Shown here: positions 8,959-17,074 of the stretch, in pieces
Layout of the letters: each line of letters opens with the position of its first letter
Position numbering within the stretch: position 1 is the first letter of the stretch
Source of the DNA: Vagococcus coleopterorum
Lineage (GTDB): Bacteria; Bacillota; Bacilli; Lactobacillales; Vagococcaceae
Assembly (NCBI RefSeq): GCF_011303955.1
Contig: NZ_CP049886.1
Coordinates: 62,001 to 126,000 of the forward strand
Length of the DNA: 64,000 nucleotides
Direction of reading: 5' to 3'
Translations under genes and position numbers: made by a program
Notes under the pieces: model-generated
The model's database searches: none
What the model was told of the DNA's origin: nothing
The model's input: only the letters and a program-made list of their open reading frames with translations

Positions 8959-10482
8959 CTATTGAACTAAATCATTCGTTGTAGTATTGCCGTTAAATGA
9001 TTCGGTCTCTGAGTTTTGTTTGTCAGAAACTTCTGTTGTGTCATCATCTGAATTTTCATAGCTCTTAACTTTAAAGTCTGCCGCATCCATCACAGCATCT
9101 TCTTCGTCTAAACCTAAGTTCAGACGGATACGATGTTTAATAACTGCCAAACTTTCAGGCGTTAATTCAATCGCTTCTTGGCCATCCTCTAAATCTAAAT
9201 TCGTGAAATCAAACGTGTATGGTTCAATTTTATAGTTCTTCGTTAAACCTGATTCAGCAATTTTTTTCATGACAGTCATATCCATATCAGTTGTGAAATG
9301 ACCATCCACTGCTTCAACCATTTTTTGTAATTTAGGAATAGAACCAATGCTTGTTGCTTTTTTAACTGCTGCAGCAACTACTTGTTGTTGGCGCTCACCA
9401 CGTTTAATATCGTCATCAACTTTTCTGATACGGGCGAAGACTAGGGCGTCTTTCCCTTTTAGAACTTGTTTCCCTTTAGGAATAATCATGGCACCTGGAT
9501 TTTGCAGGTAATCGTCATGTTCATAGTTTTCACTAATGTCATAAGGAACATCAAGCTCAATGCCACCTAAGGCATCAATGATTTCTTCAAAGGCTTTAAA
9601 ATCGACCGTCATGTAATAATTGATCGGTGTTACATTGACTGGCACAGCCGCTCCTGTACTTGGATCAATATCTTTATCCGCAAAAAGGTATTCAACTGAA
9701 TCAACCGCCGAATCAATCCCGCCATAGGCAAATGCCGAGTTGATTTTTGCTTTACCGACAAAGTTTTGCGAGTTGATTTGTGTATAGGTATCTCTAGGGA
9801 TAGTCGTCATTGTGATTTTTTCACGTGACGGATTAACCGTCATTAACATCATTGTATCCGTACGTGTTGAGCCTAAATCACGTTCTTCATCATTATCCAC
9901 TCCTAATACTAAAATAGAAATTGGATCTTTAAGTGGGTCAATATTTTCATTTAACTTAGAAGCATTTTCTCTCGGTCTAAAGGCATTTGCAATGACTTTA
10001 TCCGTTTTAGCATATAAATTGTAAGCTGCAACACCCAGACCACCAACTAGACTTAATAGCAGCAAGAGAATAATCCATTTAACAAATCGCTTGTTGCCGC
10101 TCTTTCTTTTACGAGCTTTCTTAACTTCTTTTAATTCTGTTTTTAATTCTTTTTCGCGTTGTTTCAACGCTTTCTTTTCATCTTTTTTATTTTTCTTTGC
10201 TGTTTTTTTATCTGGTTCAGCCATCAATGTTTCATCAATCATATCATCTGCAGAATAATCATTATCAAACGAAGCAAAAACGGCTTCTCTATCTGACATT
10301 ACATCTTCTGCTGACTCTTCACTATACGATACTTCTTTTGTTGTTTCTTCATTATAGTGTGTATCTTCTATATTAGCTTCGGCTTTACTTTTTTCTAGGA
10401 ATTCGTTTTTTACATCATCTGAGATTGTACTAAAATCATAATCGTCACCACGTAACAATTTATTTATTTCATCTTTATTCAT
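8959..10482 (-). CDS. LCP family wall polymer ligase with long cytoplasmic N-terminal region
   Basis: A 507-residue LCP enzyme, first gene of the teichoic acid operon. Residues 1-90 are acidic (many D/E/S/T), residues 91-133 are very Lys/Arg-rich and helical, and a membrane segment lies at about 134-157. The extracellular LCP domain follows: LVLGVDNDEERDLGSTRTDTMML, TTIPRDTYTQI, AKINSAFAYGG, FARIRKVDDDIKRGERQQQ. The C-terminal tail is acidic and Ser/Thr-rich. The likely role is transfer of finished teichoic acid from its lipid carrier to peptidoglycan. The charged cytoplasmic half is much longer than in the other LCP protein here and could be a docking or regulatory region. That part is inference. 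Confidence 0.9.
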   Translation of the reverse strand: MNKDEINKLLRGDDYDFSTISDDVKNEFLEKSKAEANIEDTHYNEETTKEVSYSEESAEDVMSDREAVFASFDNDYSADDMIDETLMAEPDKKTAKKNKKDEKKALKQREKELKTELKEVKKARKRKSGNKRFVKWIILLLLLSLVGGLGVAAYNLYAKTDKVIANAFRPRENASKLNENIDPLKDPISILVLGVDNDEERDLGSTRTDTMMLMTVNPSREKITMTTIPRDTYTQINSQNFVGKAKINSAFAYGGIDSAVDSVEYLFADKDIDPSTGAAVPVNVTPINYYMTVDFKAFEEIIDALGGIELDVPYDISENYEHDDYLQNPGAMIIPKGKQVLKGKDALVFARIRKVDDDIKRGERQQQVVAAAVKKATSIGSIPKLQKMVEAVDGHFTTDMDMTVMKKIAESGLTKNYKIEPYTFDFTNLDLEDGQEAIELTPESLAVIKHRIRLNLGLDEEDAVMDAADFKVKSYENSDDDTTEVSDKQNSETESFNGNTTTNDLVQ

Positions 10483-10519
10483 GTATTAGGCCATCCTTCG
10501 CATTTTAAATAATCGATTT

Positions 10520-10528
10520 ATTATATCA
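10520..10528 (-). promoter_or_regulatory. Extended -10 promoter for the tag operon
   Basis: Minus-strand TGATATAAT (TGn + TATAAT) about 40 bases before the LCP start at 10482. The -35 region is weak. Confidence 0.55.
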
Positions 10529-10600
10529 TAATTCAGGATGTAAATAAAATAAGCCTTTAAGTATTAAGAAAACTTAATTTATTCCCTACGTTAAAAGTGG

Positions 10601-10629
10601 TTGGCAGCTCGAAAGAACTTAGGTATAAT
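10601..10629 (+). promoter_or_regulatory. Sigma-A promoter for tagO
   Basis: TTGGCA (10601-10606), 17-base spacer, TATAAT (10624-10629). Transcription would begin near 10636, which makes the ATG at 10641 unusable and supports the ATG at 10659. Confidence 0.85.
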
Positions 10630-10658
10630 AGACAAGACTAATGAAAGTAGGTTTACGT

Positions 10659-11813
10659 ATGAATGAGTTTCTTAGTGTCAGTATTCGTTTAGTTCTAACA
10701 GGACTATTAGCCTTTGCATTGACACCTTTAATTAAAAAATTAGCCTTTAAAATAAATGCTGTCGACCAGCCTAATGAACGCCGCATCAACAAGTTGCCGA
10801 TGCCATCAGCTGGTGGCTTAGCCATTTTTTTAACATTCGTGATTGCAACATTATTTATCTTTCCAGATGTCATTCCTTTTGACTTTGCTTGGCGTTTAAT
10901 CGTTTCATCTTTAGCCGTCGTTGCGACCGGTCTACTAGATGACATCTTTGAGTTAAGCCCTCGTCAAAAACTAGTTGGGATTACGATTGGTGCTTTACTG
11001 GCCTTCTTCGTTTTAGGGGCTCGGATTGACATCATTAATCTTTTTTCTTCAACTGAAATCGACTTTGGTTTCCTAAGCTTACCACTAACACTACTATGGA
11101 TTATCGCTTTAACAAATGCGATTAATTTAATTGATGGTTTAGATGGCCTTGCTACAGGAGTTTCTATGATTGCGCTAGCAGCTATCGGAATTGTTGGGTA
11201 TATCGCAGCCGCTTCTGGGGCAGTAGCCTCACAATTACCAATTACTATTTTTGTTTTAATCTTCTGTTCTGCTGGTTTCTTACCTTATAACTTTAATCCC
11301 GCCAAGATTTACCTTGGGGATACGGGAGCTTTATTCTTAGGCTTCATGATTGCTGTTTTATCTTTACAAGGCTTAAAAAATGCCACACTCGTTTCGCTGA
11401 TTACACCACTAATCATTCTCGGTGTCCCGATTACCGATACGGTCTTCGCAATTATTCGTCGCTTATTGAATAAGCAACCTATTTCAACTGCCGACCAGAT
11501 GCACTTGCATCACCGTTTATTATCACTTGGCTTTACCCACCGTGGTGCGGTCTTAATGATTTACGGATTAGCAATTTTATTCTCATGTATCGCAATTATG
11601 TACAGTTTCGCTAGTACCCTAGCCAATATTTTCTTAATCATCGCCTTACTATTTGCAGTAGAATTATTCGTTGAGTTAATTGGTTTGTCAGGTAGTAACC
11701 GTCAACCGCTAATCAACGCTTTAAAATATGTGGGTAACAAAGCTTACCGTGATAAACGCGTGGCTGAAAAGAAAATCGAGAAAATTAAAAATAAAGTAAA
11801 AAAAGAAAGCTAA
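10659..11813 (+). CDS. tagO: UDP-GlcNAc:undecaprenyl-phosphate GlcNAc-1-phosphate transferase
   Basis: Polytopic membrane enzyme of the MraY/WecA/TagO family that starts linkage unit synthesis on undecaprenyl phosphate. The 384 residues hold about 11 membrane segments and the cytoplasmic loop motifs LLDDIFELSPRQK (DDxxD-like Mg2+ site), NAINLIDGLDGLATGV, KIYLGDTGALFLGF and HLHHRLLSLGF. The ATG at 10659, with AGGT upstream, is chosen over 10641 because the promoter places the transcript start just before 10641. It is divergent from the tag operon and provides its first lipid intermediate. The C-terminal tail is basic. Confidence 0.95.
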   Translation: MNEFLSVSIRLVLTGLLAFALTPLIKKLAFKINAVDQPNERRINKLPMPSAGGLAIFLTFVIATLFIFPDVIPFDFAWRLIVSSLAVVATGLLDDIFELSPRQKLVGITIGALLAFFVLGARIDIINLFSSTEIDFGFLSLPLTLLWIIALTNAINLIDGLDGLATGVSMIALAAIGIVGYIAAASGAVASQLPITIFVLIFCSAGFLPYNFNPAKIYLGDTGALFLGFMIAVLSLQGLKNATLVSLITPLIILGVPITDTVFAIIRRLLNKQPISTADQMHLHHRLLSLGFTHRGAVLMIYGLAILFSCIAIMYSFASTLANIFLIIALLFAVELFVELIGLSGSNRQPLINALKYVGNKAYRDKRVAEKKIEKIKNKVKKES

Positions 11814-11838
11814 GAATTTATCTTAGCTTTCTTTTTTA
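11804..11838. terminator. Bidirectional terminator (tagO / yihY)
   Basis: Twelve-base arms AGAAAGCTAAGA and TCTTAGCTTTCT, with an A run before and TTTTTT after. The stem overlaps the stop codons of both convergent genes. Confidence 0.9.
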
Positions 11839-12749
11839 TTGTTTTCTTTATATGACTGCCATTTACCGACAGACAGTTCAATTGGATCTTTCCGTTGGAT
11901 CAGACCATCCCCTGTCATGTCTTCAATCACGGCATTAATAATACCGCCGATGATGATGACCACAGCTGAAAAGTCTAGCCATAGCATAAAGATAATGAAA
12001 CCGGCGATCACGCCGTAACTTGATAATCCTTTAGCAATATAATCTGTATATAATCCAAAGAACTGTGTTAACAACATCCAACCCATTGTAGAAAATAAGG
12101 CGCCTGGCACCACTGAGCGAATGCGGACTTTTGCATTTGGTAAAACTGCATAAATTAAACTCATAGTTAAGAATAAAGAACCCATGGTCACAGGCCACTT
12201 CAACGTGGTAAACCACGTTGAAATATCTGGCGACAAGTTAAACATTGGTAAAACAATATCCAAGATACGTTGCCCCATACTGAACAGGACAGCTACTAGC
12301 ATGATCGTAATCAAGAATAAGAAAATCATCCCAAATGAAAAAAGTCGTTTGATTAGCATATTGTGACGACCTTGCACGTCATAGATTTTATTCAATGAGA
12401 TTTGCAAGGCATTAATACTCCGACTACTGGCCCAAACAGTGGCAATCGCCGAGATAGAAAGCAAGCCTCCGTTAGAGGTGCTTAACAAATCTTCAATGGT
12501 CCCTGATAACATTCTAAAGATTGAAGCTGGTACCATCGTCTCGATATAAGGTAAGACCGTTGCCGCATCAATCTTAAAGAAAGGCAGGATATTGCCAATG
12601 GCAATCGTCAAAGGAAAAAGCGACAGCAATAGATAATAAGCGATTGTCGCCGCTGATGTACCAACTTCTGCATTTGTCGTTCGCAATTGAATGGATTGAG
12701 TTAATTTGACTAGCCATTTGTTGCTGGCTATTTTTTTCAACAATTTCAT
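11823..12749 (-). CDS. YihY/BrkB family inner membrane protein
   Basis: A 308-residue protein with six predicted membrane segments and the family motifs ATIAYYLLLSLFPL, RSINALQISLNKIYDV, RSVVPGALFSTMGW and FGLYTDYIAKGLSSYGVIAGFIIFMLWLD. Members were once called ribonuclease BN in error. Their real role is unproven and may be transport or envelope-related. It lies 27 bases after map on the same strand, so the two are probably co-transcribed. Confidence 0.9.
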   Translation of the reverse strand: MKLLKKIASNKWLVKLTQSIQLRTTNAEVGTSAATIAYYLLLSLFPLTIAIGNILPFFKIDAATVLPYIETMVPASIFRMLSGTIEDLLSTSNGGLLSISAIATVWASSRSINALQISLNKIYDVQGRHNMLIKRLFSFGMIFLFLITIMLVAVLFSMGQRILDIVLPMFNLSPDISTWFTTLKWPVTMGSLFLTMSLIYAVLPNAKVRIRSVVPGALFSTMGWMLLTQFFGLYTDYIAKGLSSYGVIAGFIIFMLWLDFSAVVIIIGGIINAVIEDMTGDGLIQRKDPIELSVGKWQSYKENNKKES

Positions 12750-12776
12750 GTATTCCTCAGATCTTATTGCTTGTGA

Positions 12777-13532
12777 TTATTGATCCCCTTGTGACGTTAA
12801 AATTCTTGGACCGTCAGGAGTAATCGCAATAGTGTGTTCGTATTGGCAGCTTAGTCCGCCATCTTGCGTGCGGGCTGTCCAACCGTTGTCGTCCATTTTC
12901 ATTTTCCATGTACCAGTGTTCACCATTGGTTCAATCGTAATAACCATACCTTCTTTTAGGCGTAGTCCTTTACCTGGTTCACCATAGTGAGGTACCATTG
13001 GCGCTTCGTGAATGGTTGGGCCAATGCCGTGTCCGATGAAGTCTTTGACCACACCGTAACCTTCGCCTTCAACATAAGTTTGGATTGCGTGACCGATGTC
13101 ACCGATACGGTTACCGATTGTCGCTTGTTCGATACCTAGGTATAAAGCTTTTTTAGTGACTTCCATTAAGTGGTCGATATCTTCAGTTGATTCACCTACA
13201 ACGTATGACCAACATGAGTCAGACATGGCACCGTTTAAATCAATACACATATCGACTTTGATTAAGTCACCATCTTTTAACTTCTCTTTACGTGGGAAAC
13301 CATGACAAATTTCGTCATTAATACTACAACACGTCGCATATTTATAACCTTCGAAACCAATTTGGGCAGGAATTCCGCCGTGGTCTACGATGTATTTGTG
13401 GACAAATTCTTCAATATCCCAAGATGTTACTCCTGGTTTAATAAATGTTCTTAATTCACGGTGGACATCAGCCAGCAAAGCTCCTGATTGATCCATCATT
13501 TCTATTTCACGTTCTGATTTTAATGTAATCAT
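12777..13532 (-). CDS. map: Methionine aminopeptidase, type I
   Basis: Removes the N-terminal methionine from nascent proteins. Metal-binding motifs are visible: KVDMCIDLNGAMSDSCW (two aspartates), GHGIGPTIHEAPMVPHYG (histidine), ITIEPMVNTG (glutamate) and the C-terminal QYEHTIAITPDGPRILT (glutamate). The 251-residue length is normal. GAGGAG lies 8 bases before the ATG. Confidence 0.97.
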   Translation of the reverse strand: MITLKSEREIEMMDQSGALLADVHRELRTFIKPGVTSWDIEEFVHKYIVDHGGIPAQIGFEGYKYATCCSINDEICHGFPRKEKLKDGDLIKVDMCIDLNGAMSDSCWSYVVGESTEDIDHLMEVTKKALYLGIEQATIGNRIGDIGHAIQTYVEGEGYGVVKDFIGHGIGPTIHEAPMVPHYGEPGKGLRLKEGMVITIEPMVNTGTWKMKMDDNGWTARTQDGGLSCQYEHTIAITPDGPRILTSQGDQ

Positions 13533-13653
13533 GTCAACACTCCTCTATCTAGTCACCCTCATCGGGTTTGCCTTTACATTTTAGCACATTCTACTGCCCT
13601 CGCCAAATCAGCTTGACTTAAACTTTTTTAGTTTCAAAAAAGCAGATATCTGT

Positions 13654-13659
13654 TATAAT
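13654..13659 (+). promoter_or_regulatory. Extended -10 promoter for flavodoxin
   Basis: TGTTATAAT (13651-13659) is an extended -10 element 36 bases before the flavodoxin start; no clear -35. Confidence 0.6.
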
Positions 13660-13695
13660 TTCTTTAGACAACTATGTTTGAAAGGAATGACAATC

Positions 13696-14139
13696 ATGAC
13701 ATTAGCAAAAATCGTATACGCTAGCTTAACAGGGAACACAGAAGAATTAGCCGACACTGTGGCTGAAGCGTTAGAGAACTTTGATATAGAAGTAGAACAA
13801 GAGGAATGTACCCAAGTCGATGCAGAGGACTTTGCCGATGCAGATATTTGTATCGTTGCCACTTACACTTACGGTGAAGGTGACTTACCTGATGAAATCG
13901 TAGACTTCTTTGAAGACTTACAAGACGTTGACCTAGATGGTAAAATCTACGGCGTTGTTGGTTCAGGGGATACTTTCTACGAAATGTACTGTAAATCAGT
14001 TGATGATTTCGAAGCAGCCTTCGAAAAAACTGGCGCTAAAAAAGGTGCCACATGTGTCAAAGTTGACCTAGCAGTTGAAGAAGAAGACATCCAAAATGTT
14101 GAGCGTTTCGCTAAAGAAATCGCTGCTCATTTCGAATAA
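13696..14139 (+). CDS. Flavodoxin
   Basis: A 147-residue FMN electron carrier. The phosphate-binding loop is YASLTGNTEELAD at the N terminus, followed by the aromatic FMN-stacking loops ATYTYGEGDLPDEI and VGSGDTFYEMYC. The protein is strongly acidic, as flavodoxins are. The ATG at 13696 has AAAGGA 9 bases upstream; a TTG at 13678 is also in frame but lies before that site. It is monocistronic, with its own promoter and terminator. The electron-transfer partner is not in the window. Confidence 0.94.
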   Translation: MTLAKIVYASLTGNTEELADTVAEALENFDIEVEQEECTQVDAEDFADADICIVATYTYGEGDLPDEIVDFFEDLQDVDLDGKIYGVVGSGDTFYEMYCKSVDDFEAAFEKTGAKKGATCVKVDLAVEEEDIQNVERFAKEIAAHFE

Positions 14140-14153
14140 AACAACTTAAAAAA

Positions 14154-14188
14154 AGCCCGCTTATCAAATCGATAAGCGGGCTTTTTTA
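14154..14188. terminator. Bidirectional terminator (flavodoxin / lipoprotein)
   Basis: AGCCCGCTTATC / GATAAGCGGGCT stem with AAATC loop, A run before and T run after. Confidence 0.93.
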
Positions 14189-14194
14189 TTTTCT

Positions 14195-14632
14195 CTATTT
14201 TTTAACTGGTTTAAAGGTTACTTCATCCTCACCTTGGATGACCAAGTTGCCATCTTTCATTTTGATTTTGTAATCGCCTGTTCCTTCACTGAAGTCTGTT
14301 GATTCCACAACCACTTCATTATCTTTGATCGTGTATTTAGAAGTTGTTTCTAATGATTTAGCTAACTCATCAACAGCACCTTTCAAGAAATCTTCACCTA
14401 AGGCTAAGGCATCTTCATCAATTTCTTTCGTGTTTAACTCCTTAACTTTCGGTGTGACTTTCACTTCATCTTTATCAAAAGATAAAGTCATCTCCATTGA
14501 AATACCATCATCTGATTGAACGGTTACCCAATTGTTTTTCATTAATGTCTCTTGTGATAATTTTTGAGCGCCACATGCGACTAATGTCATCATGACAACT
14601 AACCCTAATACCAGTCCTAAAATCTTTCTCAT
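14195..14632 (-). CDS. Small lipoprotein of unknown function
   Basis: A 145-residue protein with a clear lipoprotein signal: basic MRK, hydrophobic GLVLGLVVMMT and lipobox LVAC, with the acylated cysteine at residue 20. The mature part has alternating short strands with patterns such as ISMEMTLSFDKDEVKVTPKV and YTIKDNEVVVESTDFSEG, suggesting a lipocalin-like or DUF-type beta fold on the outer membrane face. GGAGG precedes the ATG. I do not recognise a family with confidence. The next gene upstream also encodes a membrane-anchored surface protein. Confidence 0.8.
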   Translation of the reverse strand: MRKILGLVLGLVVMMTLVACGAQKLSQETLMKNNWVTVQSDDGISMEMTLSFDKDEVKVTPKVKELNTKEIDEDALALGEDFLKGAVDELAKSLETTSKYTIKDNEVVVESTDFSEGTGDYKIKMKDGNLVIQGEDEVTFKPVKK

Positions 14633-14692
14633 TTGACTTCCTCCATCAATTTACTCACCCAAGTGTAGCACAGGCTCACTTCGATACGTTAG

Positions 14693-15307
14693 TTATTTTT
14701 CACTACTCCAGGTGTTCTTTTCAAAGTGTACTTCGTAAGGGCCGGCATTTTCTGTTTGGAAAACGACTTGACCACTTGATTTTTTACCTGGTGCCACGGT
14801 TTCAGAATAAAACAACTCTTCTGTGACACGCCCTTTATGACCTTCACCATCATATAAAGAGAAATCATAACCTGTGAAACGTTGGTGATGAACCGTGTTA
14901 TTAGCAATTGTAAAATCAACCACGACTTGACCTGACTCAGCATAGTGATCCACCACTTCTTTAACATCGACTGCTAAGCCACTATCTAGTTCAATACTTT
15001 CACCAATCTTAGCTTCTTTTTCAATGGTTGTGTAATCAGACTTCATCTTAGCACCTTCTTTAATGCCATCTTCAAAACTCTTTTCTAACTCATGACGAAA
15101 CTCTTCTTTACTCATGACAATATCTTTTTGGACAAAACCTGATTTCATAAAGAAGAAACCTGTGCCAACTAATAATAAAATCGTCGCTGCTAAGTAGCTT
15201 AGGCGAGAGGTTAACTTCATGTCTTTAAAACGCATTAAAAGGAATAAGCCGACAACCCAAAATCCCCAAAAACATAATAGCGACACAACTAAATATCCCG
15301 AACTCAT
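14693..15307 (-). CDS. Membrane-anchored protein with DUF4352-like domain
   Basis: About 204 residues. Two hydrophobic segments at the N terminus (YLVVSLLCFWGFWVVGLFLL and LSYLAATILLLVGTGFFFM) are followed by a helix and an extracellular beta domain with VDVKEVVDHYAESGQVVVDF, TIANNTVHHQRFTGYDFSLY and VAPGKKSSGQVVFQ, the immunoglobulin-like pattern of DUF4352 proteins. Its role is unknown. The ATG at 15307 is preferred because GGATGG lies 8 bases upstream; an in-frame ATG at 15319 abuts its purine run. No clear terminator separates it from the lipoprotein gene. Confidence 0.75.
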   Translation of the reverse strand: MSSGYLVVSLLCFWGFWVVGLFLLMRFKDMKLTSRLSYLAATILLLVGTGFFFMKSGFVQKDIVMSKEEFRHELEKSFEDGIKEGAKMKSDYTTIEKEAKIGESIELDSGLAVDVKEVVDHYAESGQVVVDFTIANNTVHHQRFTGYDFSLYDGEGHKGRVTEELFYSETVAPGKKSSGQVVFQTENAGPYEVHFEKNTWSSEK

Positions 15308-15536
15308 GACTTGCACCATCCTGTCTGTCTTTTCTGATGGTTCTAGTATACCTTTTTAAAAGAAAGCAGACAAACTGAATTCCAAAAAACTAAACATTTT
15401 TACATAATGACCAACTTTCACAAAAAAATCATAACTTTATCATGATATCTTTATGTTATTCTCTCCTTTTATAAACTATACTAAGCTTATAGATAACGAC
15501 TATCTAAAAATGTTTCAATCAAAGGGGAAGTTGATT

Positions 15537-15809
15537 ATGAAATCCATGAAATTTATCATCGCGTTAGTAGCAGTGTTAACTGTTGCAGGAACTGGCGCAA
15601 AACTTGCTATGGCAAGTGGCATTAACTTTGATTCACTGGTTGAAAGACAAAGTGACTCACGTCAACAAGATAACTGGGATAACGACAACTATGACCGCCA
15701 CATGAACGAACGCAACAATCGTTCTGATAGAATGTACAACCGTGGTCATATGAACCAACGCGGAAACATGATGAATGCGAATCACCGAGGATACTGTCAT
15801 AACAATTAA
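15537..15809 (+). CDS. Small secreted Asn/His/Met-rich protein
   Basis: A 90-residue protein. AAAGGGGAAG lies 7 bases before the ATG at 15537; the frame is open further upstream but without a ribosome site. It has a Sec-type signal peptide (MKSMKFIIALVAVLTVAGTG, with a likely cleavage near AMAS-G). The short hydrophilic mature chain is rich in Asp, Asn, Arg, His and Met (for example RMYNRGHMNQRGNMMNANH) and ends YCHNN. The His/Met/Cys content hints at metal binding, but no known domain is recognised. It has its own terminator and is convergent with an XRE regulator. Confidence 0.7.
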   Translation: MKSMKFIIALVAVLTVAGTGAKLAMASGINFDSLVERQSDSRQQDNWDNDNYDRHMNERNNRSDRMYNRGHMNQRGNMMNANHRGYCHNN

Positions 15810-15810
15810 A

Positions 15811-15841
15811 AAGAACTAGCCAATGGCTAGTTCTTTTTTTG
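15811..15841. terminator. Bidirectional terminator
   Basis: AAGAACTAGCC / GGCTAGTTCTT stem with AAT loop, then TTTTTT. Confidence 0.9.
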
Positions 15842-16282
15842 TTTCCTAATAATACTGCGTATAAAGGTGATAATGCCATAGCCAATTCCGATAAAGACAA
15901 ACAAGTAGCCAATTGGAATTAAGAAGAACGGTTCGTGTAGGATCCCGTCGGCATCAATTGTTTCTGGTGCTAGCGTTTTCGCCACGAAACACAGGGCTCC
16001 AATAAGAAATAGGACAGCTGCTACTTTATAGTTTCTTGATTTGCGAACGTCACTACCATCTTTGATTAATTTTTGTTCCATATCATCATCTCCTAGAATC
16101 AATTTATCCAGAGAAAGATCAAAGGTTTTGGCGATGGTCACTACCATTTCTAAATCAGGTAAGTTGCGATTGTTTTCCCAACTTGAAATTGTTTGTCGTG
16201 AGACATTTAATTTTTGGGCTAACTCTTCTTGAGTTAAGGCCTGACTTGTTCTTAAGTGTTTCACTTGTGCCCCAAAATCCAT
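15827..16282 (-). CDS. XRE-family regulator with membrane-bound DUF3955-like tail
   Basis: A 151-residue protein. Residues 1-65 form a Cro/C1 helix-turn-helix (QALTQEELAQKLNVSRQTIS, then SWENNRNLPDLEMVVTIAKTF). The C-terminal half has two membrane segments around KVAAVLFLIGALCFVAKTLA and FFLIPIGYLFVFIGIGYGII, with the ILHEPFFLIPIG block typical of DUF3955. Such membrane-tethered regulators are common in Firmicutes and may sense envelope state; the target is unknown. GGAGG precedes the ATG. Confidence 0.87.
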   Translation of the reverse strand: MDFGAQVKHLRTSQALTQEELAQKLNVSRQTISSWENNRNLPDLEMVVTIAKTFDLSLDKLILGDDDMEQKLIKDGSDVRKSRNYKVAAVLFLIGALCFVAKTLAPETIDADGILHEPFFLIPIGYLFVFIGIGYGIITFIRSIIRKQKKN

Positions 16283-16397
16283 TTGACTTCCTCCTTGATT
16301 CCTTTATACCTAGATTGTACCAGAAAGCCTAGCTCGCCTCACGAGCTAACCCTGTTTTGCGATGACGGACTAACAAGCATCCTGATAGCACTGCCGT

Positions 16398-17072
16398 TTA
16401 GGCCTGTTTTTGTGCTTGTTGATATAAGTTTAAAGATTTGTGTCCAGCTTTCAAAATCATGACTGTTTGTTCTAGTCGTTTCATTTGAGTGGCTTGTTGT
16501 TTCGCTGAAAAGACATGTTGGGCCCAGCTTTTTTGATAGCCTTTTGTTAAGCCAACAAAGAAATCAAATGCCCCTCGGTCCGTTTGACCTAGTAACTCAG
16601 CTAACTCAGGAATGTGACTAGCATAATCCTCGTTACAAGCTTTCTTCACTTTCTTCTCTTTTTCCGGGTCTACTTGTTTCAACCCTACGACTGTATAGTT
16701 GTCATCAAAGCTCACCATGCGATTAAACTTTAAGTCTTTGCCAGCCACCAAGCCGGTGTCTTCATCCACAGAAAGCATCGGGAAAATCTCATCACGGTGA
16801 ACCCCTTCTAAGCCAAGCTTATTAGCAAGTTTGGGATAGACTACAAACAAGTAACCAGACTCTTTAAGTTGGTGACGGTCACAGTTTAAAACGACCTCTT
16901 TAAACTCATTTTTATCTTTAACAAAGATAAATAAATAACGGGCAGATTTCTTTAATTCAGCCAAATTAGCCACTTCATTGTAGGGGCTATTCCCATAGTT
17001 TTCAGGTGTTCCGACCATGACTAAGTCATGTGTCTCTTTAATTTTCAACTTTCCTAAGACAGTTTCCATCAT
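16398..17072 (-). CDS. DUF3052-like / YdeI (OmpD-associated) two-domain protein
   Basis: About 224 residues. The N-terminal part (LGKLKIKETHDLVMVGTPENYG ... YLFIFVKDKNEF) resembles DUF3052, a small alpha/beta domain. The C-terminal part (FDFFVGLTKGYQKSWAQHVF, then SAKQQATQMKRLEQTVMILKAG) is the helical tail of YdeI family proteins, in which R/K-rich helices follow an A-F..L....... W pattern. YdeI proteins have been linked to bacteriocin or stress tolerance, but biochemistry is lacking. The start is uncertain: GTG 17081 overlaps the stop of the preceding gene, and ATG 17072 follows directly. It is last in a three-gene run with an AlkD-like protein and DUF2200. Confidence 0.72.
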   Translation of the reverse strand: MMETVLGKLKIKETHDLVMVGTPENYGNSPYNEVANLAELKKSARYLFIFVKDKNEFKEVVLNCDRHQLKESGYLFVVYPKLANKLGLEGVHRDEIFPMLSVDEDTGLVAGKDLKFNRMVSFDDNYTVVGLKQVDPEKEKKVKKACNEDYASHIPELAELLGQTDRGAFDFFVGLTKGYQKSWAQHVFSAKQQATQMKRLEQTVMILKAGHKSLNLYQQAQKQA

Positions 17073-17074
17073 GT

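Noticed and set aside
14689-14967. Minus-strand 92-codon frame inside the DUF4352-like gene
   Set aside because: It overlaps a longer protein with clear membrane segments and domain pattern, and it has no ribosome site.
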